Positions 21,595 through 27,808 of a stretch of 27,808 nt of DNA are shown piece after piece. Under the pieces are notes generated by a model. The model did no database searches. It saw nothing but the letters and a program-made list of their open reading frames with translations, and was not told the DNA's origin. Every line of letters begins with the position of its first letter. The first letter of the stretch is position 1. The stretch comes from a virus. The stretch spans positions 1-27,808 of the IMG/VR virus record IMGVR_UViG_3300032213_000043; one strand, 5' to 3'. The position numbers were made by a program, and so were the translations under genes.

Positions 21595-22365
21595 TTAGCG
21601 GATACGTTGTGCTTCCCACTTCTTCATCTGCCTTACACGTTCAGCTTCAATCCACTGCGAGGCCGTCATGCTCTTGATAGAGCGTGGGTCTGTAGTGTCA
21701 AGTGCTGGCGAACCAGTGGCTCGGGCGGTAACAGGTGAAATCGGTGCTGGCGCTGACGTTGTTCGTTTGACCGGAGGTTCTGCGGCCAATTTGGCCTCAA
21801 TCTTTCCAATCTCTTTCGCTTGGCCGAGCGGCGTCATGCGTGAGATGCGTTCCGCGTCTTTGGGATTAGAGCCGAGATAGTAAGCTAACTCAGGCCCAAT
21901 GTCCGAAGACTGGATCGTTTCAGCCATCACGTTCGTGATTGGCAGTTTTGGGTTGTAGGCGACTTGTTCAAAGTCATCGTACTTGTCCCGCGCTGCTTCT
22001 TCGCGCTCCTGATAACTTTCGAGAATAGCAGAGTGCTGCTTGGCAGCTTCACGCTGTGCAATCAGTTCTTCAGCCTTTTGTAGCGCCAACGCTTCCGTGT
22101 ACGCTTCGGTAGACTCAAACTGATCAGCGGATGCTGTTGGGGCGGCTCTCAGCGTCTGTTGTTCAGACTGGCGCTGTGCTTGATCTCGTTCCCACTTACG
22201 TTGCTCTCTTGCGAGGCGTTTGCCAATTGCTGCATCAAGTTCCTCTTGCGAGAATGTCTTGGCTACTGCTTCTGGCGTTTCCGGCGTTTGAACATCAGTC
22301 GCAGGTGCAGCCGTTGCTTCCTGTTCTGGCACGGGTAGTGACTCCGCTGGTACTTCTTCTAACAT
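21595..22365 (-). CDS. capsid scaffolding protein
   Basis: A 256-residue, highly charged, helical protein between portal-side genes and the coat gene, where P22 has its 303-residue scaffold gene 8. The N-terminal part is acidic and Pro/Glu-rich, then FSQEELDAAIGKRLAREQRK (38-57) starts a long helical region rich in Glu, Gln and Ala, and the end (DPRSIKSMTASQWIEAERVR, followed by QMKKWEAQRIR) is a basic helix-turn-helix like the coat-binding end of P22-type scaffolds. It directs coat assembly and leaves before DNA fills the head. Its ribosome site AAGGA lies inside a small inverted repeat (22370-22383). Confidence 0.85.
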   Translation of the reverse strand: MLEEVPAESLPVPEQEATAAPATDVQTPETPEAVAKTFSQEELDAAIGKRLAREQRKWERDQAQRQSEQQTLRAAPTASADQFESTEAYTEALALQKAEELIAQREAAKQHSAILESYQEREEAARDKYDDFEQVAYNPKLPITNVMAETIQSSDIGPELAYYLGSNPKDAERISRMTPLGQAKEIGKIEAKLAAEPPVKRTTSAPAPISPVTARATGSPALDTTDPRSIKSMTASQWIEAERVRQMKKWEAQRIR

Positions 22366-22369
22366 TTAT

Positions 22370-22383
22370 GAATCCTTGGATTC
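22370..22383 (-). promoter_or_regulatory. inverted repeat holding the scaffold gene's ribosome site
   Basis: GAATCC-TT-GGATTC is a perfect 6-bp inverted repeat with a 2-base centre. On the minus strand it reads GAATCCAAGGATTC, so AAGGA, the ribosome site of the scaffold gene, is half inside the stem. A 2-base loop is tight, so the real hairpin would be shorter. It might modulate scaffold translation, or might bind a protein; chance cannot be excluded. Confidence 0.35.
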
Positions 22384-22414
22384 CTCGGTCAACCTGGCCG
22401 ATACGGTTTGGGTG

Positions 22415-22446
22415 AATATATCAGATTAATCGTACACGACTGTAAA
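22415..22446 (-). promoter_or_regulatory. weak promoter-like pair before the scaffold and coat genes
   Basis: On the minus strand TTTACA (22446-22441) and TATATT (22420-22415) each match the sigma70 boxes at five of six positions but stand 20 bases apart, which is too wide for a good promoter. The position, in the longest gap of the late region and just before scaffold and coat, is where extra transcription would be useful. Low confidence. Confidence 0.2.
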
Positions 22447-22695
22447 TGCGGCAGAAGTGCCAGCAAGAACAATGTACAAACCTTTGTTGAAAAACAAGCC
22501 GGACGGAATGTTCAGATAGCTTGTGCCGGCTGTCACGCTGAACGTGTCGGAAATCTTGGGGTCGCCGGTGTTTTTAGCGCCAGAGTCATAGATCGTCAAA
22601 GTACCGCTTGAAGATGCTGACACAAAGATACCGAACAGCTTGCCCGCACCAACTTTAACTTGGGTTGTTGCGGCAGTTTGTGTGTAATTAGCCAT
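22426..22695 (-). CDS. small beta-rich protein, possible head decoration
   Basis: An 89-residue protein: MANYTQTAATTQVKVGAGKL, then FGIFVSASSSGTLTIYDSGA and strands up to AFTVVYD. Alternating strands and turns suggest a small beta-sandwich. I recall this type (TTQVKVGAGKLFGIFVS.....TI.D) between portal and coat genes in several phages, unnamed. ATAAGGAAAC precedes the start. It may decorate the capsid, but no residue shows binding to anything. It is followed by the longest gap of the late region (22366-22425). Confidence 0.75.
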   Translation of the reverse strand: MANYTQTAATTQVKVGAGKLFGIFVSASSSGTLTIYDSGAKNTGDPKISDTFSVTAGTSYLNIPSGLFFNKGLYIVLAGTSAAFTVVYD

Positions 22696-22704
22696 GATGT
22701 TTCC

Positions 22705-23067
22705 TTATGCCAAGAATTTCAGTTTGTACAGGGTTGTAAGATACAACTCAACGATATTATCGATCAATTGTTGGAGTGACGAGTCCGATTTATCGCACAC
22801 ATCGTAGCGGCCTTTTTCAATCTCAGAAAGTTGGTCTTGCAAGAACTCAATGATGTTCGTGGTCTTCTTGGCCGCAGGGATGGCAATCGGGCCAATCAAA
22901 CCATTGCGGCCTTGGTAAGCTTCGGCAAAGGCATCGGCCACACCAACCACGTCTTTATAAAAATGACGAAGTGCCTTGTGCTTGGAGTAGCTGCGGGTGT
23001 TCAAATGAACCGAGTGCGCCACATTACGGCCCAAGAACAGCAAGCCCATTAACTGCGCGGCGGTCAT
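22705..23067 (-). CDS. Dps/ferritin-like phage protein (DUF5856-like)
   Basis: A 120-residue all-helical protein. The segments LFLGRNVAHSVHLNTRSYSK (10-29), HKALRHFYKDVVGVADAFAE (30-49) and AYQGRNGLIGPI match what I remember of the DUF5856 family, thought to resemble Dps-type four-helix proteins (helix one carries His and Asn, helix two Asp and Glu of the metal site). A later helix is EFLQDQLSEIEKG. Here it is co-translated with the portal gene (ATGA overlap). Possible roles are DNA condensation or protection in the head, but metal binding or assembly is not shown. Confidence 0.65.
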   Translation of the reverse strand: MTAAQLMGLLFLGRNVAHSVHLNTRSYSKHKALRHFYKDVVGVADAFAEAYQGRNGLIGPIAIPAAKKTTNIIEFLQDQLSEIEKGRYDVCDKSDSSLQQLIDNIVELYLTTLYKLKFLA

Positions 23068-25265
23068 TGTGGCATCTCCATTGGTTGCATTGGCTGCGGC
23101 ATCTCAGGCATACCGTCCATTCCCACATCCATCTGTTGCTCTGGCATCTCAGGAATGTTGTTCAACTGACCGTTGGACTCCATTGCGGCAGCGACTACGC
23201 CCATAGCGATGTCCTGAATCTGCTGCTCGTTCATACCAGCCTGCGTGGCGGTGATGCGCTGCGTCTCGGCTTGGTAAGCCTTGATCTCAGCTTCGTAGTC
23301 CTTGCGGCGCTGCTCTTGCATCTCAATCGACTTGCCCACGTTCTGGATCATCTGGTGCATCTGCTCCATCTCTTGGCCCATCGCTTGCAACTGTTGCTGC
23401 GCGGCTTGCAACTCTGGGTTGTCCTCACCATCGCTCATCAGCTTTGGATCAATGGTCTTGGCAAAGCGTTTTGCCATCTCTTGAGCACCAGGCCAGTCCA
23501 TGTTTTTGACAAACAGATCGCCGGCCACAGTCCACAGTTGCGGGTTGCCTTGCAACAGTTGAGCCATCGCTTCCAACGCCTCTTGACGCTTGGTCGCGTA
23601 GCCTGGGCCGGTGGTAGCCACCACATCGTACTTGCCAACGCCAGGGTTGTAAATTTTCTCCATCACAATGCCGCGCTCGTCAACGATCTTGTTGACTGGC
23701 TGGTCTTGGTCAGGGTTGATCTTGACCATCTTTGTCTCGCCATCTTCACCGATGATGCGAGCAATGCGCTGAGTGTCGTAAATCTTCGGGATCAAGTCCA
23801 CAAGCTGGCGGGCCACGTGCCGAACACCACGGGCCAAGTTGTCGCCGTAGTGGTAGGTGCCCACATCGCCCTCGCGCTGACGCGCAAGAATTGCTTTGCC
23901 GCTTCTCTCATTAGAACTCATGCCCAAAGAAGCGTTGTATTGGCCGGTTGTGGACTTAATGTCCTCAGAAGCGCCCGCTTTGGCTTGCAGCAGGCCGCTG
24001 GAGGCCATCGGTGGCTGTGCCCTAGCTGGCAGTGGCAAGACAGCGCCTTGGCCGTCTGTGACGTCTGGGTTGACCTCCAGATACGGCCAGTTGGTCGTAT
24101 TTGCGGTCTTCCACTTGTCTTCGTAGCCCTCAAACTGCCCGCCGTAGCCGATAAACGGTGCTTTGGGGGCCAAGGCCAGCATCTCAGCTTCTTGCGAAAC
24201 CCAATAGTTGTACATGCGCTGGGCATCTTTGGCGTTACGCACCAAGCCCGACACGTACAAGCGGCCATCAACTTCAAATTCGTTGCCCACAATGCGGATC
24301 ACGGGGATGTATTTGCCCGCCCACTCCCGTTTCTCAAGAATTTCGTAGCCGTTGATCTTGCAGTACTTGACCTTTTTGCGGTCGGCCTCGCGGCTGCGCT
24401 TGGGCTTGCCGTAGATGGCTTTTAGCTGCTTGTCCTCGGGTGTGCCCTCAAAGGCGGTGATGTTGCCAAGGTACAGGTTCAGCGTAGCGCGGTCGTAGTC
24501 GATGTAGTAGTAGTCCGCAATACGAATCGTGTCTTCGTTGAGCCAGTTGCTGATTGACTGGTCGCCCACACCCAAAGATTGCAAAGTTGTAATGGGCGCT
24601 GCGTCTGGGTACTGACGCTCGTACTCTGCGCGGGTCAAGTCTTCGGTGATGAAGCAATACTTTGCGTCCGCGCCGGTCGGGTCTTGGATCATCGGGTCCA
24701 TGTAGACCGAGAACGAGTTGCGAATGCGGCCAATCTTGATGTCTTGGTCAAAGGTGTTGTCGTCGCAGTACTCTGTGAGCAAGCGCAAGTAGCCTTCGCC
24801 GTAGGACACCTGGTTTTCGCAGGCCGTGTCGTAGGCCACATCGGCATCCGAAATGTACTCAATGTGCCGGATCATGCCGTTAAAAATGTCGGCGACTTCC
24901 ACGTCAGCGTTGTCGTCCACGGGGATGACTTTGGCGCCTGGGCGGTTCTGCCGCTGGTCGTTTGTCACCTGACGCACATGCTGCGGCAGCTTGTTGATTG
25001 TCAGGCAAGGCCGTGCGTTGATCGTCTGGCCCTGCACCGCGCCGCGAGTCGCCAGCACATCGGCAGGCCACTGCCAGTGGTTGTCGGGCGAGCCGGCGTA
25101 GAACTTCAGGTCATCGACTTCATCTTCACGCGACTCAGACAGCGCCGAGACAGCCATGTCCAAACGCGAGCGTGCTGTTGCCAACACATCCGCATCGCTT
25201 TTGTCTTTGGCCGAACCACCAACAGCAACGGCTGCGGCGGCGACTATGCCTGTTGGGTCTGCCAT
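23064..25265 (-). CDS. portal protein, P22 gp1-like
   Basis: A 733-residue protein, close to the 725 residues of P22 gp1. Typical parts are the ARSRLDMAVSALSESREDEV helix followed by DDLKFYAGSPDNHW, the LTINKLPQHVRQVTNDQRQN helix, VSYGEGYLRLLTEYCDD, and the crown region SSNERSGKAILARQREGDVG. The C-terminal 130 residues form a long Gln-rich coiled coil (the barrel part in P22) ending in a Met/Pro/Gln-rich tail (MPEMPQPMQPMEMP). Twelve copies should form the ring through which DNA enters and leaves. The ATG at 25263-25265 follows the stop of the preceding small basic gene by one base; an ATG at 25308-25310 is less likely as it would lie within that gene. Confidence 0.92.
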   Translation of the reverse strand: MADPTGIVAAAAVAVGGSAKDKSDADVLATARSRLDMAVSALSESREDEVDDLKFYAGSPDNHWQWPADVLATRGAVQGQTINARPCLTINKLPQHVRQVTNDQRQNRPGAKVIPVDDNADVEVADIFNGMIRHIEYISDADVAYDTACENQVSYGEGYLRLLTEYCDDNTFDQDIKIGRIRNSFSVYMDPMIQDPTGADAKYCFITEDLTRAEYERQYPDAAPITTLQSLGVGDQSISNWLNEDTIRIADYYYIDYDRATLNLYLGNITAFEGTPEDKQLKAIYGKPKRSREADRKKVKYCKINGYEILEKREWAGKYIPVIRIVGNEFEVDGRLYVSGLVRNAKDAQRMYNYWVSQEAEMLALAPKAPFIGYGGQFEGYEDKWKTANTTNWPYLEVNPDVTDGQGAVLPLPARAQPPMASSGLLQAKAGASEDIKSTTGQYNASLGMSSNERSGKAILARQREGDVGTYHYGDNLARGVRHVARQLVDLIPKIYDTQRIARIIGEDGETKMVKINPDQDQPVNKIVDERGIVMEKIYNPGVGKYDVVATTGPGYATKRQEALEAMAQLLQGNPQLWTVAGDLFVKNMDWPGAQEMAKRFAKTIDPKLMSDGEDNPELQAAQQQLQAMGQEMEQMHQMIQNVGKSIEMQEQRRKDYEAEIKAYQAETQRITATQAGMNEQQIQDIAMGVVAAAMESNGQLNNIPEMPEQQMDVGMDGMPEMPQPMQPMEMPQ

Positions 25266-25266
25266 G

Positions 25267-25404
25267 TTATTTCTTTTTCTTTGCTGCTTCACGCTTGACC
25301 GAATAAGCAATCGCTACGGCCTGCTTCACAGGCTTGCCAGCAGCCACTTCGGCCTTGACGTTTTTGCGAAAGGCTTCGGGTGTTTTTGACTTGACAAGCG
25401 GCAT
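25267..25404 (-). CDS. small basic phage protein, DUF6496-like
   Basis: A 45-residue protein beginning MPLVKSKTPEAFRKNVKAEV. The ATG at 25402-25404 is chosen over one at 25492-25494: GGAG precedes it and it starts 2 bases after the stop of the previous gene. The sequence VKSK.P.AF.KNVKAE...GKP.KQAVAIAYSVKR is one I recall as DUF6496, a very common small protein in phage head regions. It ends in a Lys-rich stretch (KREAAKKKK). It likely binds nucleic acid or acidic proteins by charge; function unknown. Confidence 0.8.
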   Translation of the reverse strand: MPLVKSKTPEAFRKNVKAEVAAGKPVKQAVAIAYSVKREAAKKKK

Positions 25405-25406
25405 AA

Positions 25407-25811
25407 TTAAGACGCTCCGTGAATGATCGCAAAGTTGATTACGACAGCTTCGGATAAATTGCCACCGCTGATGTTTCGCAACGTAATTGTGCAAGTGCCC
25501 GCGCTCATGCTGCTGATCCAGCAGTTATACGCGCCCGATGTAGCACCAGAACTTACGTTCAAAATAATCACATCTTTTACGCTGATCAAACTGTTAGTCA
25601 GCGTGAAAGTTACATTGGTCAACGTATTGAGCGTTGCGCTGTCCGTTGTGATCCGGCCCATGCTTGTGTTAAGCGTGACGCCAGTTGACTTGCTTGAACC
25701 TTGAGTTACCGCGCCTTGTCCGGCAAGAGCGTAGCCAATTTCTTCACTGGCATAGCAAGTGGTGAACTCTGGGTCTAAGTACGCAACGCCCGTTGCTTTG
25801 GTGTTAGACAT
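25407..25811 (-). CDS. putative structural protein with NTKA-GVAY tag
   Basis: A 134-residue protein. The first 16 residues (MSNTKATGVAYLDPEF) closely match those of the gene at 19393-19857. The rest (SKSTGVTLNTSMGRITTDSA, VTFTLTNSLISVKDVIILNV, then GTCTITLRNISGGNLSEAVV) is a beta-rich domain that I recall in numerous phage head and fibre proteins. A virion-surface role is plausible because of the shared N-terminus, but the place upstream of the portal is unusual for a fibre. Its ATG overlaps the preceding stop (TAATG). Confidence 0.7.
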   Translation of the reverse strand: MSNTKATGVAYLDPEFTTCYASEEIGYALAGQGAVTQGSSKSTGVTLNTSMGRITTDSATLNTLTNVTFTLTNSLISVKDVIILNVSSGATSGAYNCWISSMSAGTCTITLRNISGGNLSEAVVINFAIIHGAS

Positions 25812-25963
25812 TATTTTTTCTTCGCAGTTTTGGCAGACTCTTTGAACGCTTTGGCAGTCGGAGCGCCAGCAGCGCCAGGCTTTCGCATCTTTTCGCCGCT
25901 GCCTTCTTTGATACGTTCGCGTTTTGCCGCGATATTACTGTACAAGCCAGGTTTTGTTGCCAT
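25811..25963 (-). CDS. 50-residue basic phage protein
   Basis: Minus-strand ATG at 25961-25963 through TAA at 25811-25813 gives MATKPGLYSNIAAKRERIKE, then GSGEKMRKPGAAGAPTAKAF and a Lys-rich end. The pattern PGLY.NI..KR.RI..GSGEKMRKPG..GAPTA..F..SAKTAKK is well known to me from phage head gene clusters, with no function. It is strongly basic. GGAAG precedes the start, the previous stop lies two bases upstream, and its stop overlaps the next start. Together with its neighbours it makes three small basic proteins in a row around this point. Confidence 0.8.
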   Translation of the reverse strand: MATKPGLYSNIAAKRERIKEGSGEKMRKPGAAGAPTAKAFKESAKTAKKK

Positions 25964-25965
25964 GA

Positions 25966-26226
25966 TTAGCACTTCCATCGTTTAAGGGCTGCTTTAGCGC
26001 GTTCGCCGTCTTTGGCGTTGGCCGCTACGGCGCCCATTCTTGCACAAAATGAATCCTTGCGGCCTTGGTCTGCCTTGGTCTTGGGGTTTGGGGCTGGCGC
26101 CTTGAGGTTTGAGCCAGTCGCAGCGTTGTATTTCTCGCGACCTTTGGCAGTCAGGCCAGCGCCCTTAGATACGGGCAGTTTTTCACCGCGTCCGACAGAC
26201 AAAGAAACAGTTTTTTTCGTTGCCAT
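25966..26226 (-). CDS. small basic phage protein, SVGRGEK/FCARM type
   Basis: An 86-residue protein: MATKKTVSLSVGRGEKLPVS, KGAGLTAKGREKYNAATGSN, LKAPAPNPKTKADQGRKDSF and CARMGAV...AALKRWKC. The conserved look of GLTAKGREKYNAATGSNLKA and SFCARM recalls a small family frequent beside terminase genes (perhaps DUF6321, which I cannot confirm). Two cysteines (in FCARM and at the last residue) might bind metal with others. It follows the terminase stop directly (TAG-ATG). Confidence 0.8.
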   Translation of the reverse strand: MATKKTVSLSVGRGEKLPVSKGAGLTAKGREKYNAATGSNLKAPAPNPKTKADQGRKDSFCARMGAVAANAKDGERAKAALKRWKC

Positions 26227-27756
26227 CTAGCTTCCCATCCAAGATGTGTTGGCCGAAGTGTCTGAATACGTCCGGCGGGTGGTTGTGCGCGCATTGTACT
26301 CGCCCCGATGGGCCACGGGAAAGGCAAAAGTCACTGCAATAGCGTCCGCAGCGTCTGGCGAAGCTAAACCGCGTGATTTCATGTCTTTTTTCGACTCCAA
26401 AAAGATTGTTCCACGTGAATCAGGCTTCATCATAGGCGAAATCAAGTCCGTCTTCAAGAACCTGTCGTTCGGAATACTGGCCGTTTTCAGCCACTCCCGC
26501 ATGTCGCCCCACATTTGCGCCCTCATGTTGCCGTACATTATCGGGTTTTTGGACTTGTTGCCAAAATTTACGCCCTTGATCTTGTAGCGCTGCTCTTTGA
26601 GCCTGTCCACAATGCCCGCCCCCAGCCCGCCCTCGTCAATGACGACCAGCGTGGGCTTGTATTCCTCAATGGCGTCGATCACATACCCCACCACGGTCAT
26701 GGTGTCGTCGCCTCGGTGCCTGATGATCTTCACAATGTCGCGCCCTTGCCGCACGGCGATGACTGTCGCGTCCGCGCCAAACCGCGCCGGATCGACCCCG
26801 ATCACAATCGGCGCGCTCATGTCCTGGTACTTGACCCGCTTCATGGCCTCGTCCACCGTATTGGCGCCGATGAACTGATCGTCGCCCGCGCTTGGAAACT
26901 GGCCGTACACCTCGACGTGCGCTTGGGCTGAGTCCGGCCCGTACTCGTCGATGATCTGCTGGTAGACCGCCTTGTCTGTCCCTTCGACCGTGCGGGCGTC
27001 CACCACCTTGGTGTTCCAAAAGTCGCGCTTGGAGTGGAACGTCTCGTAGAAGTACCCCGTGTTGCGGCGGGGGTTGGAGAACGCAAACCAGAACCGGTTT
27101 GGCGTGTTCTCCGTAAAGAAGCCCGCCGTCACCGCCCAGATGGCGTCATCAATACCGCTGGCCTCGTCGAAGATGACCAGCACGCCGTCCATGTTGTGTA
27201 CGCCGGCAAACGCGTCTGGATTCTCAGCCGACCACAGCCGGCCCTCAACGCCCCAATACCTGGTGCCCTTACGCAGATCGCGCTCGACCAACTCGGTCAG
27301 CCACTTGGCCGGTTGCAGACTGGTGGCGCTAACCTCGAACCAGTGGCTGTTCAGCCCCATCGCCAGCCACTTGGTAATCTCGGCCCAGGTCACCTTACGC
27401 AACTGCGACTCGCTGTTGGCCGACACGATGGTTGTCGAGCCGATGCGCGTGGACAGCATCCAGATCACCAGCCATGAAACCAGCGCCGACTTGCCGATAC
27501 CACGGCCTGACGCGACCGCTTCGCGCAGGGTATCAAAGTCAATCTTGCCGTTGTTCTGCTTAATGTGCGCGGCAATGTCTTGCATTACATCGCGCTGCCA
27601 CTTGCGCGGGCCAGTGAAATGCTCCAGCGGCGTGCCCTTGACGCCCCACGGGAACAGCAGCATTACGAACGCCAGCGGGTTGTCTTTGATCTGGGGCGAC
27701 CACAGCCGCGCCATCAACTCTTGTTCGTCTTCAGCGCTGTACTTGGTGGACTGCAT
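26227..27756 (-). CDS. terL: terminase large subunit
   Basis: A 509-residue packaging motor (P22 gp2: 499). The ATPase half has Walker A SGRGIGKS (83-90), a Walker B VLVIFDEA (192-199, Asp197 and Glu198) and the coupling motif FSNP (226-229). The nuclease half has the RNase H-like acidic residues: GVDPARFGAD (320-329, Asp322), VVIDEGG (371-377, Asp374) and SPDAADAIA (466-474, Asp468/Asp471). It cuts concatemeric DNA and pumps it through the portal. Its ATG lies within the end of the preceding frame (27731-27808), with no ribosome site, so it is probably coupled to that gene. Confident. Confidence 0.95.
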   Translation of the reverse strand: MQSTKYSAEDEQELMARLWSPQIKDNPLAFVMLLFPWGVKGTPLEHFTGPRKWQRDVMQDIAAHIKQNNGKIDFDTLREAVASGRGIGKSALVSWLVIWMLSTRIGSTTIVSANSESQLRKVTWAEITKWLAMGLNSHWFEVSATSLQPAKWLTELVERDLRKGTRYWGVEGRLWSAENPDAFAGVHNMDGVLVIFDEASGIDDAIWAVTAGFFTENTPNRFWFAFSNPRRNTGYFYETFHSKRDFWNTKVVDARTVEGTDKAVYQQIIDEYGPDSAQAHVEVYGQFPSAGDDQFIGANTVDEAMKRVKYQDMSAPIVIGVDPARFGADATVIAVRQGRDIVKIIRHRGDDTMTVVGYVIDAIEEYKPTLVVIDEGGLGAGIVDRLKEQRYKIKGVNFGNKSKNPIMYGNMRAQMWGDMREWLKTASIPNDRFLKTDLISPMMKPDSRGTIFLESKKDMKSRGLASPDAADAIAVTFAFPVAHRGEYNARTTTRRTYSDTSANTSWMGS

Positions 27757-27808
27757 CTAGTTTTGGCGTGAGGTATTCACTTGGGTTGTTCTCGATAACG
27801 TCCATGAC
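27731..27808 (-). CDS. 3' end of an upstream gene, probably small terminase subunit (partial)
   Basis: The minus strand is open from the window edge for 25 codons (ending NPSEYLTPKLDAVHQVQR) and stops with TGA at 27731-27733. It overlaps the terminase start by 26 bases. The small terminase subunit normally precedes the large one, which is the reason for the call; the short stretch shows no diagnostic motif. It is truncated by the window edge. Confidence 0.5.
   Translation of the reverse strand, partial: VMDVIENNPSEYLTPKLDAVHQVQR

Noticed and set aside
22359-22398. TTGACC box on the minus strand 16-17 bases before CATAAA/ATAAAT at the scaffold start
   Set aside because: The transcript would start inside the scaffold gene, after its ATG, so it could not serve this gene; the -10 match is also poor.
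22971-24425. Long plus-strand open frame of 484 codons opposite the portal gene
   Set aside because: It lies antisense to a clearly conserved portal gene, its product is an odd Leu/His/Arg/Val mix with no domain, and long antisense frames are common opposite GC-rich coding DNA.
24579-25298. Plus-strand open frame of 239 codons opposite the portal N-terminus
   Set aside because: Antisense shadow of the portal's conserved part; the translated sequence has no fold-like pattern.

Overview
This window is part of the genome of a tailed bacteriophage with a P22-type (short-tailed, podovirus) head and tail plan. The evidence is an ordered minus-strand late region: large terminase, P22 gp1-like portal, scaffold, P22 gp5-like coat, then gp4-like and gp10-like head-completion proteins, then fibres, internal virion (ejection) proteins and a lysis cassette. 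No integrase, repressor, tRNA or CRISPR array is visible. Protein styles (repeated FDPDAYLA motifs, DUF6496-like basic proteins, small fibre modules) remind me of freshwater phages of Burkholderiales, but that host guess comes from memory and cannot be verified here.

Layout. Positions 1-3714 carry a plus-strand operon of early or middle genes: a VRR-NUC nuclease translationally overlapped with an SNF2-like helicase, then tightly overlapping small genes (coiled-coil proteins, a Cys-rich one-pass membrane protein, unknowns, an NrdR-like zinc ribbon, and a 57-residue gene at 3541-3714). From the right edge down to 3680 everything is on the minus strand. Read in transcription order: tail end of a probable small terminase (27731-27808), large terminase (26227-27756), small basic proteins and a putative decoration protein (25267-26226), portal (23064-25265), Dps-like protein (22705-23067), small beta protein (22426-22695), scaffold (21595-22365), coat (20362-21573), two further putative capsid-surface proteins (19393-20310), gp4 and gp10 homologues (17010-19168), a long fibre (15257-17017), ejection-type proteins (9892-14908), a cluster of short fibres including an S74 self-cleaving chaperone protein (6226-9889) interrupted by an HNH endonuclease (7775-8314), then small membrane proteins, holin and endolysin (3680-5980). 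The two operons converge and overlap by 35 bases at 3680-3714.

How it works together: terminase and portal package DNA into a scaffold-assembled coat shell. The gp4 and gp10 homologues seal it, fibres recognise the host, internal proteins probably form the DNA-ejection conduit, and holin plus M15 endolysin release progeny. Most genes overlap or abut, and many late genes use an AAGGAAA-type ribosome site. The clearest non-coding signals are three hairpins in a row behind the capsid genes (20337-20358, 19875-19898, 19366-19390), two with UUCG tetraloops on the coding strand, which may step expression down from capsid to tail genes. I found no clearly new defence or enzymatic system. The most unusual points are these hairpins, shared protein modules between distant virion genes, the HNH insertion in the fibre cluster, and the uncharacterised small early genes.
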